From: Pseudomonadota bacterium
GTDB lineage: Bacteria; Pseudomonadota; Alphaproteobacteria; SP197
Length of the DNA: 53,320 bases
Assembly (NCBI GenBank): GCA_027592745.1
Contig: JAQCLG010000004.1
Span: forward strand, 1-53,320
Direction: 5' to 3'
The notes beneath the pieces were generated by a model. The model did no database searches. It had not been told where the DNA came from and worked only from the letters and a program-made list of their open reading frames with translations. The first letter of the stretch is position 1. Each line of letters begins with the position of its first letter. Both the position numbers and the translations under genes were made by a program. Of the stretch, positions 28,471-36,755 are shown in pieces.

Positions 28471-30930
28471 ATGGCAGGCAAGGTTCCAGGCAAGGCAAAG
28501 GTCGTCGTCATCGGCGGTGGTATCGTCGGCACGTCGATCGCCTATCACCTGACCAAACGCGGCGTTTCCGACGTGCTGCTGCTTGAGCGCGACCAGCTGA
28601 CCAGCGGCACGACCTGGCATGCGGCGGGCCTGGTGGGCCAGCTGCGGCCCAGCCACAACCTGACCAAGCTCGCCAGTTATGCGGTCGAGCTTTATCCGCG
28701 CCTGGAGGAGGAGACCGGGCAGGCGACCGGCTTCAAGCAGGTCGGCTCGATCACGCTCGCCCAGACGCCGGAGCGCTTCCACGAGCTCAAGCGTTCGGCC
28801 AGCATGGCCAACGGCTTCGGCGTCGAGGTCCGCGTGCTGACCCCGGCGCAGGTCGCCAAACTCAATCCCGTGATCCGGGTCGACGACATCGTCGGCGCCG
28901 TGCACATGCCGAAAGACGGCCAGACCAACCCGATCGACACGACCCAGGCGCTGGCGCGCGGCGCGCGGATGGGCGGGGCGACCATCGTCGAGAAATGCAC
29001 GGCAACGAAGCTGGTGAAGAAGGGCCAGAACATTGTCGCCGTGGAGACCGACCAGGGGGTCATCGAGGCCGAACAGGTCGTGCTGGCCTGCGGCATGTGG
29101 ACGCGCCAGATCGCTGCCTCGGTCGGCCTGACGGTGCCGCTGCAGGCGGCCGAGCACATGTATATCGTCACCGAGCCGATGGAGGGCCTGCCCGCCGACC
29201 TGCCGGTGCTGCGCGACTACGACAGCTACATCTACATCAAGGAGGACGCCGGCAAGCTTCTGGTCGGCGGCTTCGAGCCGGTCGCCAAGCCCTGGCAGAC
29301 CGACGGCATCCCCGACGACATCTCCTTCCTGCACCTGCCCGAGGACTGGGACCACTTCCAGATCCTGATGGACGGCGCGCTCAACCGGGTGCCGGCGATG
29401 GAACATGCCGGCGTGCGCACCTTCTTCAACGGCCCTGAGAGCTTCACGCCCGACAACCGCTACCACATGGGCCGCGCGCCGGGTTTCGGGAACCTGTTCG
29501 TGGCCGCCGGCATGAACTCCATCGGCATCGCCTCGGGCCCCGGCATCGGCAAGGCGCTGGCCGACTGGATCGTCGACGGCGAATCGCCGCTCGATCTCGC
29601 CGACGTCGACCTCATGCGCGCCGAACCCTTCCAGCGCGCCCGCGACTATCTCGCCGACCGCACGGTCGAGACCCTGGGCCTGCTCTATGCCATGCACTGG
29701 CCCTACTTCCAGCCGACCACGGCGCGCGGCGCCCGCCGGCTGCCCTATCACGATCGCTGCAAGGCCGCCGGCGCGGTCTTCGGCGACGTCCAGGGCTGGG
29801 AACGGCCGCTTTACTATGTCGAAGGCGATGAACCGCGCGAGATGGCCTACGGTTATGGGCGCCAGTCCTGGCACGACGCCACGGCGCGCGAGGCAAGGGC
29901 GACCCGCGAGGCGGTCGCGCTCTACGACCTCTCGACCTTCGCCAAGTTCAAGGTCCAGGGTGCCGATGCGATGGCGGTGCTCAACCGCCTTTGCACCGCC
30001 AACGTCGACGTCGAGGTCGGCAAGGCGGTCTATACCCAGATGCTGAACCACAAGGGCGGCATCGAGGCCGACCTCACCGTCACGCGCCTGGCCGAAACCC
30101 GTTTCATGGTCGTCACCGGCACCGCCGTGCGCCAGCACGACCGCTCCTGGATCGAGCGCAACATCCCTGCCGAGGCCCGCGTCGCCCTGACCGACGTCAC
30201 CTCGGGCTACGCCGTGCTCGGCCTGATGGGGCCGAAGTCGCGCGAACTGCTTGCCGGCCTCACCGCGGCCGACCTCTCGCCCGAGGCCTTCCCCTTCGGC
30301 GGCAGTCGCGAACTGGAGGTCGCCTACGCCCCGGCGCGCGCCCAGCGCACCAGTTATGTCGGCGAACTGGGCTACGAGCTCTACGTGCCGACCGAATTTG
30401 CCCAGCACCTGCACGAGCGGCTGTGCGATGCGGGCGAGGCCTTCGGCCTGCGCCTGGCCGGCATCTTCTGCCAGGACGCCCTGCGCATGGAGAAGGGCTT
30501 CAAGCACTGGGGCCACGACATCGGTCCGGACGATACACCACTGGAAGCCGGCCTCGCCTTTGCCGTCGCCTGGGACAAGCCGGGCGGCTTCATCGGCCTG
30601 GAGGCTCTACAGGCCAAGCGCGAGGCCGGTCTCGACCGGCGCCTCGTCAACTTCACCCTGCCGGGCTGCGAACCCGGCGCGCCGCTGCTGCTCCACGAGG
30701 AGCCGATCTGGCGCGACGGCGCGATCGTCGGCACGACCACTTCAGGCGGTTTTGCCTTCACCCTGGGCTGCCCGATCAGCATGGGCTACGTGAAAAACCG
30801 GGACGGCAAGGCCGACCGCGACTGGATCATGGGCGGCACCTACCAGATCGAGGTCGCTGGCGAGCGCTTCGCAGCCACCCCCAGCCTCGGCGCGCCCTTC
30901 GACCCCAAGGGCGAGCGCATGCGGGCCTGA
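28471..30930 (+). CDS. FAD-dependent oxidoreductase with GcvT domain (dimethylglycine/sarcosine dehydrogenase type)
   Basis: An 819-residue two-domain enzyme. Residues 1-420 form a DAO-type FAD domain with VVVIGGGIVG (11-20) and TTWHAAGLVG, where His50 matches the covalent flavin site of dimethylglycine dehydrogenase. Residues 430-819 are a folate-binding GcvT/aminomethyltransferase domain (DLSTFAKFKVQG, TSYVGELGYELYVP, and a GcvT C-terminal barrel). Such enzymes oxidise an N-methyl group and pass the one-carbon unit to tetrahydrofolate. The ATG at 28471 lies 17 bases after the cupin gene. The exact methylated substrate is unknown. Confidence 0.93.
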   Translation: MAGKVPGKAKVVVIGGGIVGTSIAYHLTKRGVSDVLLLERDQLTSGTTWHAAGLVGQLRPSHNLTKLASYAVELYPRLEEETGQATGFKQVGSITLAQTPERFHELKRSASMANGFGVEVRVLTPAQVAKLNPVIRVDDIVGAVHMPKDGQTNPIDTTQALARGARMGGATIVEKCTATKLVKKGQNIVAVETDQGVIEAEQVVLACGMWTRQIAASVGLTVPLQAAEHMYIVTEPMEGLPADLPVLRDYDSYIYIKEDAGKLLVGGFEPVAKPWQTDGIPDDISFLHLPEDWDHFQILMDGALNRVPAMEHAGVRTFFNGPESFTPDNRYHMGRAPGFGNLFVAAGMNSIGIASGPGIGKALADWIVDGESPLDLADVDLMRAEPFQRARDYLADRTVETLGLLYAMHWPYFQPTTARGARRLPYHDRCKAAGAVFGDVQGWERPLYYVEGDEPREMAYGYGRQSWHDATAREARATREAVALYDLSTFAKFKVQGADAMAVLNRLCTANVDVEVGKAVYTQMLNHKGGIEADLTVTRLAETRFMVVTGTAVRQHDRSWIERNIPAEARVALTDVTSGYAVLGLMGPKSRELLAGLTAADLSPEAFPFGGSRELEVAYAPARAQRTSYVGELGYELYVPTEFAQHLHERLCDAGEAFGLRLAGIFCQDALRMEKGFKHWGHDIGPDDTPLEAGLAFAVAWDKPGGFIGLEALQAKREAGLDRRLVNFTLPGCEPGAPLLLHEEPIWRDGAIVGTTTSGGFAFTLGCPISMGYVKNRDGKADRDWIMGGTYQIEVAGERFAATPSLGAPFDPKGERMRA

Positions 30931-31002
30931 GCCGCCGGCCGCTTGTGGCCCCGGCCAGCCGGTGCCAAGAATGGCATGCCGGCGGGGCGGCAGGGGACGG
31001 AC

Positions 31003-31428
31003 ATGGTCGACGTGGTAAGGGAAGTCCGGCTGAAGGCGCAGGCCGATGCGGTGTGGACCCTGATCGGCGGATTCAATGCACTGCCCAACTGGCATCCCGC
31101 CGTGCTATCGTCGGATCTCTCGCAAGACGATGGCGTGACGACCCGCCATCTGGTGATCGTGGGACGTATCCGGCTCGCCGAGCGCCTGCTGTCCCATGAC
31201 GATGCGGCCCGCACCTACCGCTACACGATTGCCGACGGACCGTTGCCCGTAGAGGGTTATGTCTCGACCGTGACCGTTGCCGACCAAGGCGACGGAACCG
31301 CCACGGTGCGCTGGTCGGCTTCCTTCGAGCCTGCCGGAGCACCCGCGGACGTCGCGGTCGAAGCGATCCAGGGCATCTACGATTCGGGACTGAATAGCCT
31401 CGCGGACCGGTTCGGCCGCGCGGCCTGA
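31003..31428 (+). CDS. SRPBCC (START/polyketide-cyclase-like) family protein
   Basis: A 141-residue protein of the SRPBCC ligand-binding superfamily: VREVRLKAQADAVWTLIGGF at the N-terminus and NWHPAVLSSDL nearby are typical of the helix-grip fold with a hydrophobic pocket, and the C-terminal helix ends GLNSLADRFG. I took the ATG at 31003; longer readings add residues unlike the family. It follows the demethylase gene by 72 bp in the same direction. It may bind a small hydrophobic or amphipathic ligand; no enzymatic role can be read. Confidence 0.82.
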   Translation: MVDVVREVRLKAQADAVWTLIGGFNALPNWHPAVLSSDLSQDDGVTTRHLVIVGRIRLAERLLSHDDAARTYRYTIADGPLPVEGYVSTVTVADQGDGTATVRWSASFEPAGAPADVAVEAIQGIYDSGLNSLADRFGRAA

Positions 31429-31452
31429 ACCTTTCGCCCACGAGGAGGCCCC

Positions 31453-32022
31453 ATGGCCAGGAAGCCGGATTTCGAAGCCCAGAAGCGTCAGCTCGAGGCC
31501 GCCGTCGAGGCAGCCTGCGCGCGCATCGGCACGCAGTCGAGCAAGGCCGTGCGCCAGGTGCGCATGAATGCCGAACGCAAGGACGCCGCCGGACTGGTCG
31601 CGGCCTGCGATGCCGAACTCGCTCTGCGCGGCAGCCACGAATTCACGGCCGAGGAAGCCACCGCGGCCGTCGAACTTGCCGCCTCGCTCGAGGACAAGCC
31701 CTTGCGCGAGCGCATCGTCGAGGCCTTCGAGGCGCTGCCGGCGCGCGACTACGAAGAGGAACTGGTGCGCGTGATCGACGCCCACCCGGGCGCCAACTAT
31801 GCCGTGATCCACAAGGAATACTCGCGCAAGGACACCGCGCTGGTTGCCGGCCATCTGGTCTATGACCGCTTCGGCTACTTCCGTTCGCTGATCGCCACGG
31901 AGGCCGACCAGTCCTCGATGCTGCTGATCAAGGTGCCCAAGGGCAAGCAGATCACCTGGCAGCTTCGCCCCGAGGCGCAGGAGGCCTTTGCAAGCCTGGG
32001 TGTCTTGCAGCCTAGCGCTTGA
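31453..32022 (+). CDS. Conserved-looking protein of unknown function
   Basis: A 189-residue soluble protein, rich in Ala/Glu helices in its first 110 residues (possible helical bundle) and with a more mixed C-terminal part (YAVIHKEYSRKDTALVAGHL, then LIKVPKGKQITW). No signal peptide or membrane segment is visible. AGGAGG lies well placed before the ATG. It starts 24 bases after the SRPBCC gene and so is likely in its operon. The last 11 bases overlap the converging permease gene. I do not recognise the family. Confidence 0.7.
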   Translation: MARKPDFEAQKRQLEAAVEAACARIGTQSSKAVRQVRMNAERKDAAGLVAACDAELALRGSHEFTAEEATAAVELAASLEDKPLRERIVEAFEALPARDYEEELVRVIDAHPGANYAVIHKEYSRKDTALVAGHLVYDRFGYFRSLIATEADQSSMLLIKVPKGKQITWQLRPEAQEAFASLGVLQPSA

Positions 32023-32824
32023 GCTTCCAGCCTGCCGCCACCGCGTGGCGGGCAAAGAGCACGGCCACGACGGCGACCAGGGCGAGTAGCGGCAAGGTGA
32101 TCGCCCCGTCGCTCTCGTCCGTCGCGGTAAAGCCGCGCCGCACGCCGTCGATCGCCCAGAAGGCCGGGTTGCCCTGCATCGCCGCGGCAAGCTCGCGGCC
32201 GTAGTCGCCGATCGGGAAAAATGCGCCCGAGAGGAAGACGGCAGGGGCGACCAGGAAGTTCTGCACCGTGGCGACATGGTCGAACTTGCTCGCCCACATG
32301 CCGGCCAGCAGCTCGATCACGGCAAAGACCAGGCTGCCCAGCACCAGGCTGGCCAGTGTGGTCAGCGCCGCCGCGGGCAGGAGCGGCACGAAGGGCTGCA
32401 TGCAGATCGCGACCAGCAGGCTGTTGATCATCGCCAGGCAGAGCGCCGAGACCAGGAACCCCGCCACCAGTTCGGAGGGACGCAAGGGAGCTGCGACCAG
32501 GACGTCCATGGTGCCGCTGATCTTGGAATCGATGGCGGTCCAGCCTGCCGCCTCGAAGGCGGTCGACATCGCCGTCATGGCGATCAGGCCCGGGGCCAGG
32601 AAATGGAAGAACGGCAGGCCCAGGACCGGCGCCCGGTCGGCGCCCAGGGCCAGGGCGAAGACGGCAAAGAACAGCAGTGTCGTCAGCACCGGGGCAAGGA
32701 TCGCGTAGTGCCAGCCGTCGAGATAGCGGCGCAGTTCCATGCGCACCAGGGTGACCACCCCCAGCAGGTTGAGCAGGGGCATGGGCCGTTCGGCGCCGGC
32801 GGGCATGACGGGGGTTCTGGGCAT
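32012..32824 (-). CDS. ABC-2 type transporter permease
   Basis: A 270-residue membrane protein of the ABC-2 family with six predicted helices: a basic cytosolic start (MELRRYLDGWHYAILAPVLTT), then DSKISGTMDVLVAAPLRPSELVAG, the characteristic loop after helix 2, and NFLVAPAVFLSGAFFPI near residue 195. Such permeases export drugs, polysaccharides or lipids with a separate ATPase; none is adjacent, so the partner must be elsewhere. It converges with the gene at 31453-32022 with an 11-base overlap and diverges from the hydratase gene. Confidence 0.88.
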   Translation of the reverse strand: MPRTPVMPAGAERPMPLLNLLGVVTLVRMELRRYLDGWHYAILAPVLTTLLFFAVFALALGADRAPVLGLPFFHFLAPGLIAMTAMSTAFEAAGWTAIDSKISGTMDVLVAAPLRPSELVAGFLVSALCLAMINSLLVAICMQPFVPLLPAAALTTLASLVLGSLVFAVIELLAGMWASKFDHVATVQNFLVAPAVFLSGAFFPIGDYGRELAAAMQGNPAFWAIDGVRRGFTATDESDGAITLPLLALVAVVAVLFARHAVAAGWKLKR

Positions 32825-32928
32825 GGGGGCGGGACGCTATGCCGAACACGGTTGGCTGTCGACCGCTTCGGCCGCTGGCGCGGCCGGCCGATGGCGGCTA
32901 TGACGGGGGAAACCATCCGGGGGGCTGC

Positions 32929-33711
32929 GTGTCCTTTCAGACCATCCTGTTCGCATGCACAGACGGCGTGGCCACGATCACGCTGAACCGTCCCGAACGG
33001 CTCAATGCCCTGACCAACACCATGTTCCGCGAGCTGGGCAAGGCGCTCGACCGGGTTGCGGCCGATCCCGGCCTGCGCGCCGTGCTGCTGACCGGGGCGG
33101 GCCGCGGCTTCTGTGCCGGCGCCGATCTGGCCGGCGACGGCATCGACGCCGACGCCGATCTCGATGACGCGCTGGTCACGCTCTACAACCCCACCGTCCT
33201 GCGCCTGCAGACCTTTGAGCGGCCCATCGTCTGCGCCGTCAACGGCGTTGCCGCCGGCGCCGGCTGCAACCTGGCGCTGGCCTGCGACATCGTGGTCGCG
33301 GGACGGGCCGCTTCCTTCATGCAGGCCTTTGCGCGGATCGGCCTGATCCCCGACGCCGGCGGTACCTTCCTGCTGCCCCGCCTGGTCGGCCGCGCCCGCG
33401 CCATGGGCCTTGCCATGCTGGCCGAAGGGTTGCCCGCCGAAACCGCCGCCGAATGGGGCCTGATCTGGCGCTGCGTCGAGGACGACGCCCTAATGGCCGA
33501 GGCTGGCGCGCTCGCGGCAAAACTCGCCAAGGGGCCGACCAGGGCCTACGCGCTGATCAAGCAGGCCATGGCCGCTTCGCTCGACAACGGCCTTGAGGAA
33601 CAGCTCGGTGTCGAGGCACGCCTGCAGGGCGAGGCCGGCCGGTCGGCCGACTACGCAGAGGGTGTCGCCGCCTTCCTGGAGAAGCGGCCGGCGCGTTTCC
33701 AGGGCCGTTGA
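32929..33711 (+). CDS. Enoyl-CoA hydratase/isomerase family protein (PaaG-like)
   Basis: A 260-residue crotonase-family enzyme that handles acyl-CoA thioesters. The oxyanion-hole segments GAGRGFCAGADL and GVAAGAGCNLALACDI are clear, and the downstream IGLIPDAGGTFLLPRLVG has the Asp common in PaaG-type isomerases/hydratases. I chose the GTG at 32929, which gives the standard length; an ATG at 32839 would add 30 unlike residues. It precedes the tartrate-dehydrogenase-type gene by 38 bp and is probably cotranscribed with it. Confidence 0.92.
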   Translation: MSFQTILFACTDGVATITLNRPERLNALTNTMFRELGKALDRVAADPGLRAVLLTGAGRGFCAGADLAGDGIDADADLDDALVTLYNPTVLRLQTFERPIVCAVNGVAAGAGCNLALACDIVVAGRAASFMQAFARIGLIPDAGGTFLLPRLVGRARAMGLAMLAEGLPAETAAEWGLIWRCVEDDALMAEAGALAAKLAKGPTRAYALIKQAMAASLDNGLEEQLGVEARLQGEAGRSADYAEGVAAFLEKRPARFQGR

Positions 33712-33749
33712 GGCCGCCCGGACAAGAACAGGAGCTCGAGGACAGGATC

Positions 33750-34805
33750 ATGAAGCACCGTATTGCGGTCATCGCCGGCGACGGCATCGGCAGGGAGGTC
33801 ATGCCCGAGGGTATGCGTGCGCTCGAGGCGGCCGGCGCGAAGACCGGCGTTTCCTTCGAATGGACCGAGTTCGACTGGTCCTGCGAGGTCTTTGCCAGGA
33901 CCGGCCGCATGATGCCGGAGGATGCGCTCGACCAGTTGCGCGCCTTCGACGCGATCTACCTGGGTGCCGTGGGTTTTCCCGGCGTGCCCGACCACATCTC
34001 GCTCTGGGGCCTGCTGATCCCGATCCGGCGGGCCATGGACCAGTACGTCAACCTGCGCCCGGTGCGGCTGTTCGAGGGTGTGCCCTGTCCGCTGGCCAAC
34101 CGCACGCCTGAGGAGATCGACTTCTGGGTCGTGCGCGAGAACGTCGAGGGCGAATACAGCCAGATCGGCGGGCGCCTCCATTCGGGCACCGACCAGGAAA
34201 TGGCCCAGCAGGCCAGCGTCTTCACCCGGCACGGCACCGACCGCATCCTGCGCTACGCCTTCGACCTGGCGCAGAGCCGGCCGAAGAAACACCTGACCAG
34301 CGCGACCAAGTCCAACGGCATCTTCCACACCATGCCGTTCTGGGACGAGCGCGTGGTCGAGGTTGGCAAGGATTATCCCGAGGTGAAGGTCGACAAGTAC
34401 CACATCGACATCCTCACCGCCCATTTCGTGCGCCATCCCGACTGGTTCGACGTCGTCGTGGGTTCGAACCTGTTCGGCGACATCCTCTCGGACCTGGGGC
34501 CTGCCGTGGCCGGCACCATCGGCATCGCACCCAGCGCCAACATCAATCCGGCCGGCACCGCACCCAGCATGTTCGAGCCGGTCCACGGCAGCGCGCCCGA
34601 CATCGCCGGACGCAACATCGCCAATCCCATCGGCATGATCTGGTCGGGCGCGATGATGCTGGAGCACCTGGGCCACCCCGAGGCCGCCGCCCTGATCATG
34701 GCCGCCATCGAGGACACCCTGAAGCAGCCCGCGGCCATGACCCCCGACATGGGCGGCAAGGCCTCGACCACCGAACTGGGCAAGGCGATCGCCGAGAAGA
34801 TCTGA
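33750..34805 (+). CDS. Tartrate / D-malate dehydrogenase-type decarboxylating enzyme
   Basis: A 351-residue NAD-dependent beta-decarboxylating dehydrogenase of the isocitrate/isopropylmalate superfamily, tartrate dehydrogenase (TtuC/DmlA) branch. Marks are IAVIAGDGIGREVMPEG at the start, WGLLIPIRRAMDQYVNLRP near residue 90, the substrate segment VRENVEGEYSQIGGR and VVGSNLFGDILSDLGPA with metal-binding Asp residues. It would convert D-malate, tartrate or a related hydroxy acid to pyruvate-level products. AGGA precedes the ATG at 33750. It is the last gene before the toxin-antitoxin operator. Confidence 0.92.
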   Translation: MKHRIAVIAGDGIGREVMPEGMRALEAAGAKTGVSFEWTEFDWSCEVFARTGRMMPEDALDQLRAFDAIYLGAVGFPGVPDHISLWGLLIPIRRAMDQYVNLRPVRLFEGVPCPLANRTPEEIDFWVVRENVEGEYSQIGGRLHSGTDQEMAQQASVFTRHGTDRILRYAFDLAQSRPKKHLTSATKSNGIFHTMPFWDERVVEVGKDYPEVKVDKYHIDILTAHFVRHPDWFDVVVGSNLFGDILSDLGPAVAGTIGIAPSANINPAGTAPSMFEPVHGSAPDIAGRNIANPIGMIWSGAMMLEHLGHPEAAALIMAAIEDTLKQPAAMTPDMGGKASTTELGKAIAEKI

Positions 34806-34809
34806 TCTG

Positions 34810-34841
34810 TAACGCCTTGCGTTATGTAACGTCACACGTTA
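34810..34841 (+). promoter_or_regulatory. Tandem dyad operator of higBA
   Basis: Two successive inverted repeats, each TAACG-N5-CGTTA, occupy 34810-34824 and 34827-34841, a 17-bp direct repeat of a palindrome. They end ten bases before the toxin ATG and overlap an AT-rich TTATAT stretch (34839-34844) suited to a -10 region. Position and symmetry fit autoregulation by the HigA antitoxin. Confidence 0.75.
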
Positions 34842-34850
34842 TATAGCGCC

Positions 34851-35132
34851 ATGATTCGAAGCTTCGCCGACAGAGAAACCGCCCGTGTCTGGCGCGGTGA
34901 GAGGAGTCGCAGGCTTCCGGGCGACATGCAGTCGATTGCGTTGCGCAAGTTGCGTCTTCTCAATCAGGCTAGAGACCTCTCCGACCTGCGCGTTCCACCC
35001 GGCAACCGTCTCGAGGCCCTCAAGGGAAGCCGGCGCGGAAAGCACAACATCAGGATCAACGACCAGTGGCGCATCTGTTTTGTTTGGAAGGAAGGAGGAG
35101 CCGAACATGTCGAAATCGTCGACTACCATTGA
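34851..35132 (+). CDS. higB: HigB toxin (RelE superfamily mRNA interferase)
   Basis: A 93-residue toxin of the HigB/RelE superfamily that cleaves mRNA on the ribosome. The N-terminus MIRSFADRETARVW, the central ALRKLRLLNQARDLSDLRVPPGNRLEAL and the C-terminal HNIRINDQWRICFVW...VEIVDYH are diagnostic, with the Arg and His/Tyr expected for catalysis. The ATG at 34851 follows a tandem dyad operator. The gene order toxin before antitoxin is the HigBA arrangement, and the antitoxin start overlaps it by 26 bases. Confidence 0.95.
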   Translation: MIRSFADRETARVWRGERSRRLPGDMQSIALRKLRLLNQARDLSDLRVPPGNRLEALKGSRRGKHNIRINDQWRICFVWKEGGAEHVEIVDYH

Positions 35133-35427
35133 ACCTCCTGTTCTGCTCGCCAACCCGCATCCGGGCGAAATCCTCCTGCTCGAATTCCTGGAACCCATGG
35201 GGCTTTCGCAGAATCGTCTGGCGCGCGAGATCGGCGTGCCGCCTCGCCGGATCAACGAGATCGTGCTCGGCAAACGCGCCGTGACCGCGGACACCGACCT
35301 TCGGCTGGCGCGTTACTTCGGGATGTCGGAGGGGTTCTTTCTCGGCCTGCAGGCCGATTTCGATATGATGGAGCGGCGGCGCGTGATTTCGGCCGAGCTG
35401 GCCGCGATTGCACCGCGCGCGGCCTGA
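35107..35427 (+). CDS. higA: HigA antitoxin (XRE-family DNA-binding protein)
   Basis: A 106-residue antitoxin with an XRE helix-turn-helix: HPGEILLLEFLEPMGLSQNR, then LAREIGVPPRRINEIVLGKR, and the family ending RYFGMSEGFFLGLQADFD. AGGAGG inside the toxin gene serves as its ribosome-binding site, and its ATG at 35107 overlaps the toxin end by 26 bases, coupling translation. It should neutralise HigB and bind the repeated dyads upstream of the pair. Confidence 0.95.
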   Translation: MSKSSTTIEPPVLLANPHPGEILLLEFLEPMGLSQNRLAREIGVPPRRINEIVLGKRAVTADTDLRLARYFGMSEGFFLGLQADFDMMERRRVISAELAAIAPRAA

Positions 35428-35433
35428 ACGGCC

Positions 35434-36624
35434 TCAGTTTCCTCCAAGCGCCTCGCAGATCGCGCGGTAGCCGCGGAAGGCGGTGTCGTCCATCGGCCAG
35501 GAGGCGGCCGTGGGCTGGCTGGAGAACTTGGCGATGACCACGCCGGCGCCATGGTCGACGTAGAGGTGCTGGCCGTGGATGCCGGCACCGGTCCAGGCCC
35601 ATCCGTTGTCGATTTCGTACCAGAGGCTGCGGTAGTTGGTGAACGGGGGATAGTCGCCCCATTCGCCGGCCTGCCACGCGGCGCCGGCCGGGGCGGCAAG
35701 GATGTCGTCGAGCCAGGTGCCGGGCACGATGCTGTTGCCGTTGGCGATGCCGTGGTCGAGCAACATCTGGCCGACGCGCGCCATGTCGCGCAGGGTGGTG
35801 TTGAGGCCGCCGGTGGCACGCGGCGCGCCCAGCGGGTCGAGCACCATGAAGGCGTCGGCCTGCGCCCCCAGCTTCGACCAGATTTCGCGGCTGATGAGGG
35901 TCGCAAGATCGGTCCCCGTCGCGCGTTCCAGGATCCAGCCCAGCAGGTCGATGTTGGGCGAGACGTAGTGGAAGGCCTCGCCGTGGCGCCCGCCGCCGCG
36001 CAGGGTCAGCAGGAAGGGCCACAGCCCCGGCTCCACGCCCATGCGCAGCGCGGCCACCGGATCGAGCCCCGCCACGTAGCGGGCAAAGTCACCCGTCTTG
36101 TCGGCGTAGTCCTCGACGAAGCCGACATCGACGTTCATGTCCAGGATGTGGCGCACGCTCGCCTTCTCCCAGGCCGTGCCCTTGACCTCGGCCAGGATGT
36201 CGGCGACCGGTCCTTCGGCATCGAGCACGCCGCGCCCGTGCAGGATGCCGACCAGCAGGGCGACAAAGGACTTCGTGACCGACATCCAGATGTGATGGCC
36301 GTCGGCCTCGAGGCCGTTGGCATAGTGCTCGAAGACGATCTGGCCGCGATGGAGCACGCAGAAGCCGTCGCTGTGGGTCTCCTCCAGCATCTGCGCGATG
36401 CTGACCGGGCGCCCGGCATCGTCGAAGGCAAGGCGTCCGAGGTCCTGGCTGTCGCGCTCCAGGTGCCACACCGGCCCGCTGCCGCGCGCGATGGGTCCGG
36501 TCGGCAGCAGGCGGCGCACGTTGGAGAAGCCCCAGACGTTGAAGGGCGGCGTGCGCCAGTTCTGCAAGGTGACCTGGCCCTCCGGCGAGGGTGGAAACCC
36601 GGTCATCAAGGGCGTGCGCGACAT
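35434..36624 (-). CDS. Serine hydrolase, beta-lactamase (class C-like) family
   Basis: A 396-residue member of the beta-lactamase/penicillin-binding-protein-like esterase family. The catalytic SxxK motif is SVTK at residues 115-118 and the YxN-type motif is seen in FHYVSPNIDLLG near residue 245. No signal peptide is visible, so it is more likely a cytosolic esterase, amidase or oligomer hydrolase than a resistance enzyme. GGGGAG precedes the ATG at 36624-36622. It converges with higA (6-bp gap) and diverges from the CoxL-type gene across 131 bp. Confidence 0.9.
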   Translation of the reverse strand: MSRTPLMTGFPPSPEGQVTLQNWRTPPFNVWGFSNVRRLLPTGPIARGSGPVWHLERDSQDLGRLAFDDAGRPVSIAQMLEETHSDGFCVLHRGQIVFEHYANGLEADGHHIWMSVTKSFVALLVGILHGRGVLDAEGPVADILAEVKGTAWEKASVRHILDMNVDVGFVEDYADKTGDFARYVAGLDPVAALRMGVEPGLWPFLLTLRGGGRHGEAFHYVSPNIDLLGWILERATGTDLATLISREIWSKLGAQADAFMVLDPLGAPRATGGLNTTLRDMARVGQMLLDHGIANGNSIVPGTWLDDILAAPAGAAWQAGEWGDYPPFTNYRSLWYEIDNGWAWTGAGIHGQHLYVDHGAGVVIAKFSSQPTAASWPMDDTAFRGYRAICEALGGN

Positions 36625-36669
36625 CGTGTTCTCCCCAGCGGAAACGGCGCGAAGAGTGCCGCCGCCCGG

Positions 36670-36679
36670 GACAATTGTC
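36670..36679. promoter_or_regulatory. Short perfect palindrome between divergent genes
   Basis: GACAATTGTC, a perfect ten-base palindrome, lies in the 131-bp gap between the serine hydrolase (-) and CoxL-type (+) genes. It could be an operator, or its TTGTCA half could be a -35 element; the sequence 17 bases downstream (GATTGC) is a poor -10. Weak evidence. Confidence 0.3.
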
Positions 36680-36755
36680 ACGTTGCTTGCCAGGCGGGAT
36701 TGCGCGGCCCGTTGCGCCTCCTCTAGCATCGGGCCGACCAGCCACAGGAGAGGTC

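Noticed and set aside
35434-36624. Antibiotic-resistance beta-lactamase
   Set aside because: It has the SxxK fold but no export signal, so a cytosolic esterase-type role is more likely.
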